The notes under the pieces: model-generated | Told to the model about the DNA's origin: nothing | The model's input: the letters and a program-made list of their open reading frames with translations, nothing else | Database searches by the model: none | Assembly: GCA_002092835.1 (NCBI GenBank) | Contig: LVWL01000018.1 | Location: forward strand, 310,001-374,000 | DNA: 64,000 bases | Reading direction: 5' to 3' | Source: Campylobacter concisus | GTDB lineage: Bacteria; Campylobacterota; Campylobacteria; Campylobacterales; Campylobacteraceae | Position numbers and translations under genes: made by a program | Part shown: positions 17,111 to 26,967 of the stretch, piece after piece | Layout: each line of letters starts with the position of its first letter | Position numbering within the stretch: position 1 is the stretch's first letter

Positions 17111-18157
17111 TTGAAAAGACTTAGTGTAAATGAGGCTATCGATCTTATAGAAAATGCACCGCTTCACGAGCTTGGCAAGATGGCGCTAGCCAGAAAAAAA
17201 GAGCTTCATCCAGAAGGCATTACGACCTTCATCGTAGATCGCAACATCAACTATACAAATGTTTGCTGGGTGGATTGTAAATTTTGCGCATTTTACCGCC
17301 ACGCAAAAGAAGAAGACGCTTATGTGCTAAGTTTTGAGGAGATCGGCAAGAAGATCGAGGAGCTAATCGCCATTGGTGGTACGCAAATTTTATTTCAAGG
17401 TGGCGTTCATCCAAAGCTAAAGATCGAGTGGTACGAGGAGCTTGTAAGCTACATCAGCAAGCACTATCCAAGCATCACGATACATGGCTTTTCTGCCGTT
17501 GAGATCGACTACATCGCAAGAGTTTCAAAAATTTCTACAAAAGAGGTCTTAAGACGCCTAAACGAAAAGGGCTTATACTCGATGCCAGGGGCTGGAGCGG
17601 AGATTTTAAGCGATAGAGTGCGTGACATCATCGCCCCAAAAAAATGCGACACCGCAGACTGGCTTCGCATACACAAAGAGGCGCACGAGCTTGGCATGAA
17701 AACGACTGCCACGATGATGTTTGGCACGGTTGAGAGCACTCGTGAGATCGTGGAGCACTGGGAGCACATCAGAAATTTACAAGATGAAACGGCTGGATTT
17801 AGGGCATTTATACTTTGGAGCTTTCAAGGGCTAAATACAAAGCTCATGCAAGAATTCCCAGAGATAAAAAAGCAAAGCTCAAATGTCTATCTAAGGCTTC
17901 TTGCGGTTTCAAGGCTCTTTTTGGATAACTTTAAAAATATCCAAAGCAGCTGGGTCACTCAGGGCAGCTACGTAGGCCAGCTAGCGCTTCTTTTTGGCGC
18001 AAATGACCTTGGTAGCACGATGATGGAAGAAAACGTCGTAAAGGCTGCAGGAGCGAGCTTTAGGATGAATCAAGATCAGATGATCGAGCTTATAAAAGAT
18101 GTTGGAGAAATTCCAGCTAAGCGCAACACAAACTACGATATTTTGGAGAAATTTTAG
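17111..18157 (+). CDS. mqnC: Dehypoxanthine futalosine cyclase
   Basis: A radical SAM enzyme of the futalosine pathway for menaquinone; it cyclises dehypoxanthine futalosine. The 348-residue protein has the cluster motif CWVDCKFCAFYRH, followed by GGTQILFQGGVHPKL, HGFSAVEIDYIA and ATMMFGTVE, the MqnC rather than MqnE pattern. I place the start at the TTG at 17111 (AAAGG upstream, product MKRLSVNEA); a further in-frame TTG at 17066 adds 15 unconserved residues. The M16-like gene starts immediately after its stop. Confidence 0.92.
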   Translation: MKRLSVNEAIDLIENAPLHELGKMALARKKELHPEGITTFIVDRNINYTNVCWVDCKFCAFYRHAKEEDAYVLSFEEIGKKIEELIAIGGTQILFQGGVHPKLKIEWYEELVSYISKHYPSITIHGFSAVEIDYIARVSKISTKEVLRRLNEKGLYSMPGAGAEILSDRVRDIIAPKKCDTADWLRIHKEAHELGMKTTATMMFGTVESTREIVEHWEHIRNLQDETAGFRAFILWSFQGLNTKLMQEFPEIKKQSSNVYLRLLAVSRLFLDNFKNIQSSWVTQGSYVGQLALLFGANDLGSTMMEENVVKAAGASFRMNQDQMIELIKDVGEIPAKRNTNYDILEKF

Positions 18158-19386
18158 ATGAAAATTTTAGATATCAATGTAAAAAATATAAAAATTCCAG
18201 TCGTTTTTGAAAGCTCAAAAGCGATGCCAGTAGTTAGCCTAAAGCTAGTTTTTAAAGCAGCTGGTAGCTCTCAAAATGGCAAACTAGCAGGCCTTGCAAG
18301 ACTTAGTGCAAATTTGCTAAACGAGGGCGATATGAAGCTAGGCTCGGCTAAATTTGCCAAAGAGCTTGAAGTAAGGGCTATCAGCCTAAATGCAAGCTGC
18401 GGCTTTGAGACATTTTGCATAGACCTAAACTGCCTAAAAGAGCACTTTGCCTTTGCGTGCGGCAAGCTAAAAGAACTACTACTCGCTCCAAATTTAAGAG
18501 ATGAGATCCTAAATAGGTGCAAAACCGTCACTCTTGGCGAGATTGCAGCAAATGAAAACGACTTTGACTACGTGGCAAGGCAAGGGCTTTTTGAGCTTTT
18601 ATACCCAAAAAGCGTGCTTGCTCAGCCAAGTATCGGCACTAAAAAGAACGTAAAAGCGATCACGCTTGAAGATGTGAGGAAATTTTTAAACGAGCATTTA
18701 GACCTTTCAAATTTGCTCTGCGTGCTTGGTGGCGACATCGACGAGAAGCAGACAAAAGAGCTTGCTAGCGTTTTAGAAATCCTAAAACCTGGCAAGGTGC
18801 GAAAACTAGAGCGCTTTAGCCCAAGTAACAAGTGCGAAAGTAGCGAGATCATCAGGCAAAGCGAGCAGGCATACATCTATTTTGGCGCGCGTTTAATGTA
18901 AAACCTGAAGAGAAATACAAGGCCGCAGTGGCGACATTTATTTTAGGCGAGGGTGGCTTTGGCTCGAGGCTCATGGAGGAGATCCGCGTGAAAAGAGGGC
19001 TTGCATACAGCGCCTACGCTAGAAATTTGCTAAATCTCTCTTACAACCAACTTTACGGCTACATGCAGACAAAAAATGAGAAAAAAGATGAGGCGATTGC
19101 CGTTATAAAAGAGGAAATTTTAAAATTTAGCAAAAAAGGCGTTAGCAAGGCCGAGCTTGAGCAGGCGAAGAAATTTTTACTTGGTTCGTTGCCACTTAGG
19201 CTTGAGACACTGTTTAAGCGACTTGACATCGCGCAAGGCGAGTTTTACGAACATGGCGAGCTTGGGGCATTTTTAAAGGACCTTGATAAAATTTCAGCCC
19301 TTTCGCTAAACGAGCTAAATAGCTTCATAAAAGCCCACGCAGAGATAAATGAGCTAAGTTTTTGCGTCCTAAAAAATGAAATTTGA
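18158..19386 (+). pseudogene. M16-family peptidase-like protein, frameshifted
   Basis: An M16 (pitrilysin/MPP) fold protein of about 410 residues, interrupted near 18890. The first frame ends in YIYFGARLM; adding one C to the GCGCGC run (18885-18890) gives YIYFGAPFNVKPEEKYK and joins the second frame, which holds the C-terminal pattern GGFGSRLMEEIRVKRGLAYSAYA with the conserved Arg and Tyr. The N-terminal zinc motif HxxEH is not present: the equivalent stretch reads GLARLSANLLNEG, so even the intact protein would be a non-catalytic or partner-type member. ATG follows the mqnC stop directly, and the gene overlaps recG by 11 bases. Confidence 0.78.
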
Positions 19387-21206
19387 AGCAAGCGACAGAG
19401 CAAAACTTCTAAAAATAGGCGTGCTTAGCTACTTGACCTTGCTCTTGTGCTGCCAAAGGGCTTTGAGGATACGACGATCGCTAAGAGCCCAAGAGAAGGG
19501 CAGGTCTGCATAAATGTAAAGATCACCTCGCTCGCCTCACGCCCTGGTATGCTGACAGCACTTGCCTTTTGTGAGCAGTGGCAAAGTAGCGTAAAGATCG
19601 TCATTTTTAACGCAAAGTCTTGGCACTATGGCGCTTTTAAGGTCGGCAAAGAGATGGCGATATATGGGCTTTGCTCCTACGCCTTTGGCTCGTGGCAGAT
19701 AGTAAATCCAAAAATCACCACAAAAATAGGCCAGATCGTGCCTAAATTTAAGACCGAGCTAAAAGACGATGAAGTTAAAAAACTCGTTTTAAAATATATA
19801 AATTTACAAAATTTATTAGCCGAGGGCTTAAATGAAAAAGAGGCTAAATTTCTAGCTGATCTGCAAAGGCTAGATGAGCAAAGCGTACAAATTTTATATC
19901 ACCTAAAAAATCATAATGAGGGCGCGCACATTTTAAAATTTGTGGAAATTTTTAACTACATAAAAAAGCTAAGTGCGAAAAAAACTTACTTTAAAAGCCC
20001 TAAAATAGAGCTTTTTGATATAAGCTCTTGGCTTAAGAGCTTGCCATTTATGCCGACAAACGACCAGATAAACGCGATAAATGATATAAGAGACGACCTT
20101 AGTGCCGTGCAGGCAAAAAGGCGCGTCATAATGGGGGACGTAGGAAGCGGCAAGACGCTTGTTATCCTAGCAGCTGCTCTTAGCGTCTATCCGCAAAGTG
20201 CCATTTTGATGGCGCCAACAAGTATTTTAAGCGAGCAAATTTATAACGAAGCAAAGAGATTGCTGCCGCCATTTATGAATGTGATGCTGGTGCGAAGTGG
20301 GGAGAAAAAGATAGACTTTAGCGGTGTAAATTTGATCGTTGGCACGCATGCGCTGCTCTTTCACGAGCTACCAAATTCGCCGCTTGTCATGGTCGATGAG
20401 CAACACCGCTTTGGCTCAAATCAGCGCAAAAAGATAGAAGAGCTTGCCTCAAACGAGGACGAGCGAGCAAATTTCGTGCAGTTTTCAGCTACGCCCATAC
20501 CAAGGACGTTAAGTTTAATTCAGTCTGAGATCGTAAATTTTAGCTTTTTAAAGCAGATGCCATTTAAGAAAAATATAACGAGCCAAATTTTTGGTGCTAG
20601 CGAGTTTGGCTATCTGCTCGCTCACATTAAAAAGCAGCTAGAAAACGGCTTTCAAGTAGCCATCATCTATCCATTAGTTGAGAGCAGCGAGAGCTCAAAC
20701 TATCAAAGCCTAAACGAGGCGCAGGGCTTTTGGCTAAAGAATTTCAAAAATGTCTTCGTCACGCACGGCAAGGATAAGGAAAAAGAGGAAATTTTAAGGC
20801 GATTTAGAGAAGAGGGCGAAATTTTACTCTCGACCACCGTTGTTGAGGTTGGAATCTCACTGCCAAGCTAAATACGATAGTGATTGTAGGGGCTGAGCGG
20901 CTCGGCCTTGCCACGCTTCATCAGCTAAGGGGTAGAGTAGGGCGAAACGGTGGCGATGGATACTGCTTTTTATTTACCAAGCTAAAAGAGACACCAGCTA
21001 GACTAAAAGAATTTTGCGCGACAAATGACGGCTTTAAGGTGGCCGAGCTTGATCTGAAAAACCGCCAAAGTGGCGACATACTAAATGGCTTTGTACAGCA
21101 TGGAGCGACATTTAACTTCTACGACTACGAGGATGATATCACACAGGCTGCAAAGGCTAGAGTAGCGGCACTTGCTAAAAATAATACCCAGTTGCTTTTA
21201 ACTTAA
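19376..21206 (+). pseudogene. recG: ATP-dependent DNA helicase RecG, two frameshifts
   Basis: RecG remodels stalled replication forks and Holliday junctions. The gene would encode about 610 residues: N-terminal wedge domain, then Walker A GDVGSGKTLV, DEQHRFG (Walker B/DEAH-like), FSATPIPRTLSL, and the C-terminal helicase motifs VVEVGISLP and HQLRGRVGRNG. The start is ATG 19376 (MKFEASDRAKLLKIGVLS). One base is missing near 19432 (TACTTGAC for TACCTTGAC) and one near 20865 (CCAAGCTA for CCAAAGCTA); restoring both gives one frame. As coding is intact on both sides of each site, consensus error is a real alternative to pseudogenisation. Confidence 0.85.
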
Positions 21207-21314
21207 CTTAAAATTTTTGATTTTCTTTTACTGGCTCTTTTGACTTGTTTAAATTTTTATAATTTATCGAATTTGAAGTGAGTGGCAAGGCTAAGCTTTG
21301 TAAAATTTATAAAA

Positions 21315-21521
21315 TTATTTTTCTATTCTGCGCTCTTTGCATACATTTTCGCATGGTATGCCGTCACGATCACGGTCAAATCCACTGCGTCCGCATTTTC
21401 TTAGATAGTGATATGCTTCTTCGCAACTTTTCATCTCCTTGCAGTAGCGTTTAGAACAATCAAACTTATCAGCCGCATTTGCTATCAATGCAAAAAATAA
21501 AATCAAAACTAACTTTTTCAT
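21315..21521 (-). CDS. Exported excalibur-domain protein
   Basis: A 68-residue secreted or periplasmic protein: signal peptide MKKLVLILFFALIANA, then FDCSKRYCKEMKSCEEAYHY and the excalibur motif DRDRDGIPCENVC, an EF-hand-like calcium-binding loop closed by cysteines. The domain is often attached to nucleases, but here it stands alone. GGAG precedes the ATG at 21521; the longer reading from 21578 lacks a signal peptide at its start. Confidence 0.8.
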   Translation of the reverse strand: MKKLVLILFFALIANAADKFDCSKRYCKEMKSCEEAYHYLRKCGRSGFDRDRDGIPCENVCKERRIEK

Positions 21522-21570
21522 TTTTACTCCAAAGGCGGTATGTGTGAAATAACAAAAAAGTACAAAAGGT

Positions 21571-21600
21571 GCTTTCAAAAGAATTTATCCTTTTGAAAGC
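21571..21600 (-). terminator. Terminator of the iron-type ABC operon
   Basis: An 11-base-pair perfect stem GCTTTCAAAAG / CTTTTGAAAGC with an 8-base loop, just after the ATPase gene. On the minus strand it is followed by T-rich sequence. Confidence 0.7.
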
Positions 21601-21608
21601 AGATAAAT

Positions 21609-22382
21609 TTAAAGTGGATATGTTAGGCAACACTCTCTTTGCACTTTGTCGATATAACTTACATTTAGATCAAGTCCGTAAAGCTTGCTTAAATTTTCAC
21701 TTCTGATGATCTCATCAACCGTGCCAAATCCAACCTCGCCATCACCTTTTACAAGTGCCACATATCCGCCAAGAAGCACGGCAAAGTCAGGGTTGTGAGT
21801 GGTTAGCACGACCGAGTAGCCAAGCTCTTTTAGCCATTTGACGGTGCGTAGGAATTTATACTGGTTGCCAAAATCAAGCGCGCTCGTTGGCTCGTCAAAT
21901 ATGATCATCTTTGGCTGCGCAGCCATCGCACGAGCGATCATACACATCTGCTTTTGACCGCCACTCATCTGCGTGATAAAGCGATCTTCAAGATACTCGA
22001 TCTCAAGCTTTTTGGTGTAAATTCTAGCGATCTCTTCGTCCTCTTTGCTAGGTCTTGCAAAGATACCAAGGTGCGCTGCGCGTCCCATCGTGATAAACTC
22101 AAGTCCGGTGTAGTCATACTCAGTAACCTCGCTTTGAGCGACATACGCCATGATCTTAGCGCGCTCTTTGTTGCTTAGGCTATCTACATTTTTGCCATCA
22201 AGAAAGATCTCTCCTGAAACTGGCTTTAGTGAGCCGCTTATTAGCCCAAGAGTTGTTGATTTGCCAGCTCCATTTCGACCAAGAATGGTTAAAATTTCCC
22301 CAGCGCCTATCTTTAAATTTACATTTTCTAGTTTGCCAGCCCCATTTGGGTAGCTAAAGTTTAAATTTTTAACTTCAAGCAT
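21609..22382 (-). CDS. Iron-siderophore/haem-type ABC transporter ATPase
   Basis: The nucleotide-binding subunit of a FecBCDE/BtuCDF-type importer. The 257-residue product has Walker A GRNGAGKSTTLG, Q-loop YVAQSEV, signature MSGGQKQMCMIARA and Walker B MIIFDEPTSALD, followed by the H-loop TTHNPD. The ATG at 22382 overlaps the permease stop (TGATG). The neighbouring permease and binding protein suggest Fe(III)-siderophore or haem as substrate; cobalamin cannot be excluded. Confidence 0.88.
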   Translation of the reverse strand: MLEVKNLNFSYPNGAGKLENVNLKIGAGEILTILGRNGAGKSTTLGLISGSLKPVSGEIFLDGKNVDSLSNKERAKIMAYVAQSEVTEYDYTGLEFITMGRAAHLGIFARPSKEDEEIARIYTKKLEIEYLEDRFITQMSGGQKQMCMIARAMAAQPKMIIFDEPTSALDFGNQYKFLRTVKWLKELGYSVVLTTHNPDFAVLLGGYVALVKGDGEVGFGTVDEIIRSENLSKLYGLDLNVSYIDKVQRECCLTYPL

Positions 22383-23389
22383 CACGCAACCTTTTTATTT
22401 CGCCACAAGACCCAGACGAAAAATACTGTGCCGATAAAGCCAGTAAGTACGCCAAGAGGCACTTCGCTCACGCTTATGCTGCGCGCTAAAGTATCTACAA
22501 AAAGCAAAAATATCGCACCCATAAATATGCTTGCTGGCATGCTTTTTATGTTATTTGCACCAACTAGCATACGTGCTAAGTGAGGCATGAGAAGTCCTAC
22601 CCAAGCGACTATGCCGCTTATGCAGACGCTGCACGCTGTAAGAAGCGTAGCGCAAATGATAACGATAGCACGTTCAAAAGCTACGTTTACGCCAAGTCTC
22701 GCTGCACTCTCGTCGCCAAGAGATAGCAAATTTATACGCCAGCTCATGGCGATTAGTAAAATGGCGCAGATGATCATAACTGGGGCTATGTACTTTAAAT
22801 TTTCACTATCAAGCTTTGCAAGGCTACCAAGCTGCCAGTAAACGATGTCAGGTAGCTTTGTTTCGGGATCAGCGACATATTTTAAAAAGCCGATTATTGA
22901 GCCCATAAGGCCACTTACGATGATACCAGAAAGAACTAGCATAAGTGTACTAGTACGCCCCATCATCTTTGGTATGGCTAGAGTGATAGCAACAGCTGCT
23001 AGACCAAAGCCAAAAGCAAAAGCCTGCACCCAAAATAGCGATAGATCAAAGATAATGGCAGTTGCAGCTCCCACGCAAGCACCAGCCGAGACGCCAAGAA
23101 GATCAGGGCTTACTAGCTGGTTTTTAAAGACGCCTTGATAGGCAGCACCACTCACGCTAAGAGCGGCACCGACTAAGATAGCTGCGATGATACGTGGGAT
23201 ACGTAAATTTTCTATCACGTTTGTGATGTTGCTAGCTGCGCCATCTCCAAAACCAAAGCTGTGAGCTAGCACGCTAAAGACGTCGTTAAAAGGTATGTAA
23301 AATCTACCAACGCCAAGTGCGACAAAGGCACAAACAAGCGTTAGTAGAGCTAAAAAGATAACAACTATTGAAAAATTTGCGTTTTTCAT
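22382..23389 (-). CDS. FecCD/BtuC-family ABC permease
   Basis: A 335-residue inner-membrane permease with the roughly ten helices of the FecCD family. Markers include RIPRIIAAILVGAALSVSG near residue 70, GVFKNQLVSPDLLGVSAGA, and the cytoplasmic coupling region SLGDESAARLGVNV, with GLLMPHLARMLVG near the C-terminus. Only one permease gene is present, so it probably works as a homodimer. It lies 3 bases after the binding-protein gene and overlaps the ATPase gene. Confidence 0.9.
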   Translation of the reverse strand: MKNANFSIVVIFLALLTLVCAFVALGVGRFYIPFNDVFSVLAHSFGFGDGAASNITNVIENLRIPRIIAAILVGAALSVSGAAYQGVFKNQLVSPDLLGVSAGACVGAATAIIFDLSLFWVQAFAFGFGLAAVAITLAIPKMMGRTSTLMLVLSGIIVSGLMGSIIGFLKYVADPETKLPDIVYWQLGSLAKLDSENLKYIAPVMIICAILLIAMSWRINLLSLGDESAARLGVNVAFERAIVIICATLLTACSVCISGIVAWVGLLMPHLARMLVGANNIKSMPASIFMGAIFLLFVDTLARSISVSEVPLGVLTGFIGTVFFVWVLWRNKKVA

Positions 23390-23392
23390 ATC

Positions 23393-24448
23393 TTACTTAC
23401 TGCTACCGTCTGGATTTAGACCTTTTAAGATATAGCCATACTCTTTGTCACTAAGATCGTGATTTAAAAATTCTTTATAAAACTCTTTTGTTTTTACTTT
23501 CATATCGACATCTTTAAATAGATCTGGTTGGATAGTCTTTGCTGCCCATAAAATTTGAAGTACGTTTTCAGCACCATATCTATCCCAGCTAAATACACCT
23601 TTTGGGTTACCGTAAATTTTGCCGTTTTTAACAGCGTTTGAGCCAGAGAATGCAGGGTGCTCTTTTATCTTTTTGATCTGTGCGTCTGTGTCATTACCAC
23701 CAACGATGATGATATCAGGGTTTGCATTGATGATCTCTTCAGCGCTAACTTCGATCATTGAACCCTCAGTATTGATAGCATTTACGCCTCCACCTAGCTT
23801 GATCCAAGTGTTTTGGATAGTGTTTGTGCCATCAACTTTTAGTAAATTTGCGCCACCAAGCAAGTGAAGTACTTTTGGACGTTTAGCGTCAGGGATGTTT
23901 TTTGTTCTTGCTGTTACAAACTCAGAGTTATCGTGGATTTTATTAGCAAGTTTTTCAGCTTTTTTTCTAGCATCATCAGTGCCTATGACTTCAGCTGTTG
24001 CATAGATGCTTTTCTCCATATCTGGATAGTCTCTAAAGATCAAATTTACCGCGCTAAAGCCATTTTTGATAAGTTCATCTTGAAAATTTTTGTTATACAC
24101 TATGATAACGTCAGGTGCAAGTTTAACAAGCTCTTCGATCTGAAGGTCTTTGCCATTTAGTGCAGCTGGTAAATTTTTAAGTTTTGGATAGACGTGCTCA
24201 AACCACTTGTTGTTTTTGATCAGATCAGTTGTGGCTACAACCTTATCCATACCGCCAAGTGCTAGGATGATCTCGTTGTTTGCATTCCACAGTGCAGCGA
24301 TCTTTTCTACCTTTTCAGGCACGCTTACTTTGACACCTTTCATATCTGTGATGCTTCTTGCAGACTCAGCTGCGCTTAGGCTAAGAGCCGCAAAAAGTGA
24401 AGCAACAAGGCTAAATTTAGCTACTTTGTGCATGAAATTTGTTTGCAT
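23393..24448 (-). CDS. Periplasmic iron-type substrate-binding protein
   Basis: A 351-residue type III (FecB/TroA-like) binding protein with signal peptide ending near LSLSAAES. It has the usual opening ITDMKGVKVSVPEKVEKIAAL, a two-lobed fold, and IINANPDIIIVGG in the C-terminal lobe. It is first in the three-gene importer operon, with AAGGA before its ATG. No TonB-dependent receptor lies in the window. AT-rich palindromic DNA upstream (24470-24560) could hold a Fur site, but no clean 19-base box is visible. Confidence 0.85.
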   Translation of the reverse strand: MQTNFMHKVAKFSLVASLFAALSLSAAESARSITDMKGVKVSVPEKVEKIAALWNANNEIILALGGMDKVVATTDLIKNNKWFEHVYPKLKNLPAALNGKDLQIEELVKLAPDVIIVYNKNFQDELIKNGFSAVNLIFRDYPDMEKSIYATAEVIGTDDARKKAEKLANKIHDNSEFVTARTKNIPDAKRPKVLHLLGGANLLKVDGTNTIQNTWIKLGGGVNAINTEGSMIEVSAEEIINANPDIIIVGGNDTDAQIKKIKEHPAFSGSNAVKNGKIYGNPKGVFSWDRYGAENVLQILWAAKTIQPDLFKDVDMKVKTKEFYKEFLNHDLSDKEYGYILKGLNPDGSSK

Positions 24449-24591
24449 ATTTTTTCCTTTATTTTTGAAGTATAAACATGTATGTTAATAATATTTATAT
24501 TAATTCTATGTAAATTTTGCATATACATTATGAAGAATTTGCATATATTGTAAATTCTTATAAAACTAATGGGATAAATTCTCTCCTTTTG

Positions 24592-24605
24592 TTGACATAT
24601 GTCAT
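24592..24605. promoter_or_regulatory. CRP/FNR-type palindrome upstream of the NO reductase gene
   Basis: TTGACATATGTCAT contains the perfect 12-base palindrome TGACATATGTCA (24593-24604), 60 bases upstream of the norB ATG. The TTGAC-N4-GTCAt layout is close to the half-site spacing of CRP/FNR-family regulators, including nitrosative-stress members such as NssR. Regulation by such a factor is inferred. Confidence 0.5.
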
Positions 24606-24664
24606 TATTTGCTTTTTTAAAATGAGATAAACTTCGCCTTAAAATTTTTAAAAAAGGAGAATCA

Positions 24665-26896
24665 ATGCGTGAATACAAAAAGTATTGGCTAGCACTTGTT
24701 GCAGTACTAGTAATTTGCTTTAGTATTTTAGGCTACTACGGCGTTGAAGTTTATAGAAGCTCGCCACCAGTTGTAAATTTTACAGATGAGAATGGCAATG
24801 TCGTTATCGACAAAGAGAGCATCTATAAAGGTCAAGAGGCCTGGCAAAGCATAGGAGGTATGCAAGTTGGCTCTGTTTGGGGACACGGCGCATATCAAGC
24901 GCCTGATTGGAGTGCGGACTGGCTTCACAAAGAGTTAGTTATATTTTTAGAGTTAAAAGCAGATGAAATTTATCACTCAAAATATGCTGACTTAAATGAT
25001 GATCAAAAGGCAAATCTAAAAGTTCTACTTAAAAAAGAGTACCGAGAAAATGACGTAAAAGACGATAAAATCGTACTTAGCAGCGATAGATTAAAGGCTA
25101 TGAAACAAGTAAGCCAAGAGTATTCATCACTTTTTGGAAATGACCCTAAGTTTAAATCTTTAAGAGAAGCTTATGCGATGAAAGAAAATACTCTTCCAAA
25201 TGCTTCTGATAGAGATGATCTTAATAACTTTTTCTTCTGGTCAGCCTGGGCAACCGCAGCAAATAGACCTAATAGCGATGCTACATACACAAACAACTGG
25301 CCACATGAGCCACTAATAGATAATGTACCAACAAGCGAAAATATCTTTTGGTCAATCGCAAGTGTTGTAATACTTATTGCTGGTATTGGATTTCTTGTTT
25401 GGTTTAGCTCTTTTTATGGTAAAAAAGATGATGAAAAGTTGGAAACTATTAGCGAAGATCCGCTTAGTAAATTAAGCCTAACTCCATCTCAAAAAGCTCT
25501 TAAAAAATATCTTTTTGTAACTTTGGCTCTTTTTGCTTTCCAAATTTTAATAGGCGGCTTTACAGCTCACTATACAGTAGAAGGACAAGAATTTTACGGT
25601 ATAAATTTATCAGCTTATATTCCTTATTCACTTGCTAGAACATGGCACATTCAGGCTAGTATTTTCTGGATTGCGACAGGATTTTTAGCAGGCGGTCTTT
25701 TCTTAGCACCTATTATAAATGGCGGCAAAGATCCAAAATTCCAAAAGCTTGGCGTAGATTTGCTATTTTATGCACTACTAATCCTTGTAGTTGGCAGTTT
25801 TGCTGGCGAGTATTTAGCGATCGCAAATATTATGCCTATAAATTTAAGCTTCTGGTTTGGACACCAAGGATATGAATATATCGAGCTTGGACGTGTTTGG
25901 CAAATTATTTTATTTGTTGGCCTTGTCATTTGGATGCTACTTTTACTTCGCGGATTTATCGGCGGATTTAAGAACAAAGGTGATAAAAATTTACTTGCTA
26001 TCTTTGCAGCTTCAGCCGTTGCAGTTGGATTATTTTACGGAGCAGGATTATTTTACGGCCAAAGAAGTCCACTTCCAGTGATGGAATACTGGCGCTGGTG
26101 GGTTGTACACCTTTGGGTTGAAGGCTTTTTTGAGGTCTTTGCTACCGCTTCACTTGCTTTTGTATTTGTTAGTCTTGGTCTTGTTTCAAAGAGATTTGCT
26201 ACGTTCTCAACACTTGCGAGTGCATCACTTTTCTTAGTAGGCGGAATTCCAGGAACTTTCCACCACTTATATTTTGCGGGCACTACAACACCTATAATGG
26301 CAGTTGGCGCTAGCTTCTCAGCACTTGAGGTAGTTCCTCTTGTATTGCTTGGCGCTGAAGCTTATGAGCATTACAGACTTCAGTTTGCTCAAACTTGGGC
26401 TAAGACATTAAAATGGCCACTTTACTGCTTTATCGCAGTTGCTTTCTGGAATATGCTAGGTGCTGGTGTATTTGGATTTTTAATCAATCCTCCGATTTCA
26501 CTATTTTATATCCAAGGCCTAAATACGACTCCAGTTCACGGACACGCTGCGCTATTTGGCGTTTATGGATTTTTGGCACTTGGATTTGTTTGGCTAGTAG
26601 CTACTTATCTATTCAAAGGTCAAGAATTTGATGAGAAACTTATGAAGGTAGGCTTTTGGGGCTTAAATATAGGCCTTATGCTAATGATCGTGCTTTCACT
26701 ACTTCCAATAGGAATTTATCAAGCATTTGCAAGCCTAGAGCATGGTATGTGGTATGCAAGAAGCGCTGAGCTTTTACAACAATCACACTTACAAAATTTA
26801 AGATGGGTAAGAATGATTGGTGATACGATTTTAATAATCGGTGGAATCAGCTTCCTTGCACAACTTCTAAAATTTATGCTTAATAAAAAAGCTTAA
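24665..26896 (+). CDS. norB: Quinol-dependent nitric oxide reductase (qNOR)
   Basis: A single-subunit membrane enzyme that reduces NO to N2O with quinol. The 743-residue protein has an N-terminal helix and a large periplasmic domain fused in front of the twelve-helix NorB core, as in NorZ. Visible ligands: WHIQASIFWIATGFLAGG, WWVVHLWVEGFFEVF (His and Glu), PGTFHHLYFAG (paired His of the non-haem iron) and HGHAALFGVYG (haem histidines). AAAAGGAGAATC precedes the ATG. A palindrome at 24592 suggests NO or oxygen control, and a strong terminator follows. With Nap at 55-62 kb it fits a partly denitrifying life style or NO defence. Confidence 0.94.
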   Translation: MREYKKYWLALVAVLVICFSILGYYGVEVYRSSPPVVNFTDENGNVVIDKESIYKGQEAWQSIGGMQVGSVWGHGAYQAPDWSADWLHKELVIFLELKADEIYHSKYADLNDDQKANLKVLLKKEYRENDVKDDKIVLSSDRLKAMKQVSQEYSSLFGNDPKFKSLREAYAMKENTLPNASDRDDLNNFFFWSAWATAANRPNSDATYTNNWPHEPLIDNVPTSENIFWSIASVVILIAGIGFLVWFSSFYGKKDDEKLETISEDPLSKLSLTPSQKALKKYLFVTLALFAFQILIGGFTAHYTVEGQEFYGINLSAYIPYSLARTWHIQASIFWIATGFLAGGLFLAPIINGGKDPKFQKLGVDLLFYALLILVVGSFAGEYLAIANIMPINLSFWFGHQGYEYIELGRVWQIILFVGLVIWMLLLLRGFIGGFKNKGDKNLLAIFAASAVAVGLFYGAGLFYGQRSPLPVMEYWRWWVVHLWVEGFFEVFATASLAFVFVSLGLVSKRFATFSTLASASLFLVGGIPGTFHHLYFAGTTTPIMAVGASFSALEVVPLVLLGAEAYEHYRLQFAQTWAKTLKWPLYCFIAVAFWNMLGAGVFGFLINPPISLFYIQGLNTTPVHGHAALFGVYGFLALGFVWLVATYLFKGQEFDEKLMKVGFWGLNIGLMLMIVLSLLPIGIYQAFASLEHGMWYARSAELLQQSHLQNLRWVRMIGDTILIIGGISFLAQLLKFMLNKKA

Positions 26897-26928
26897 AACT
26901 AAAGGGGTATTTTGCCCCTTTATTAAGC
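26891..26928 (+). terminator. Terminator after norB
   Basis: TAAAGGGG (26900-26907) pairs with CCCCTTTA (26915-26922); outer GCTTAA / TTAAGC bases extend the stem. It separates norB from the DUF1523 gene. Confidence 0.75.
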
Positions 26929-26967
26929 TATCTTTTCATAAAATAACGCAAATTTAAAAGGAAAGAA

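Noticed and set aside
24467..24560. Fur box upstream of the iron-type binding protein
   Set aside because: The region is AT-rich with several small dyads, but no clear 19-base Fur consensus can be picked by eye.
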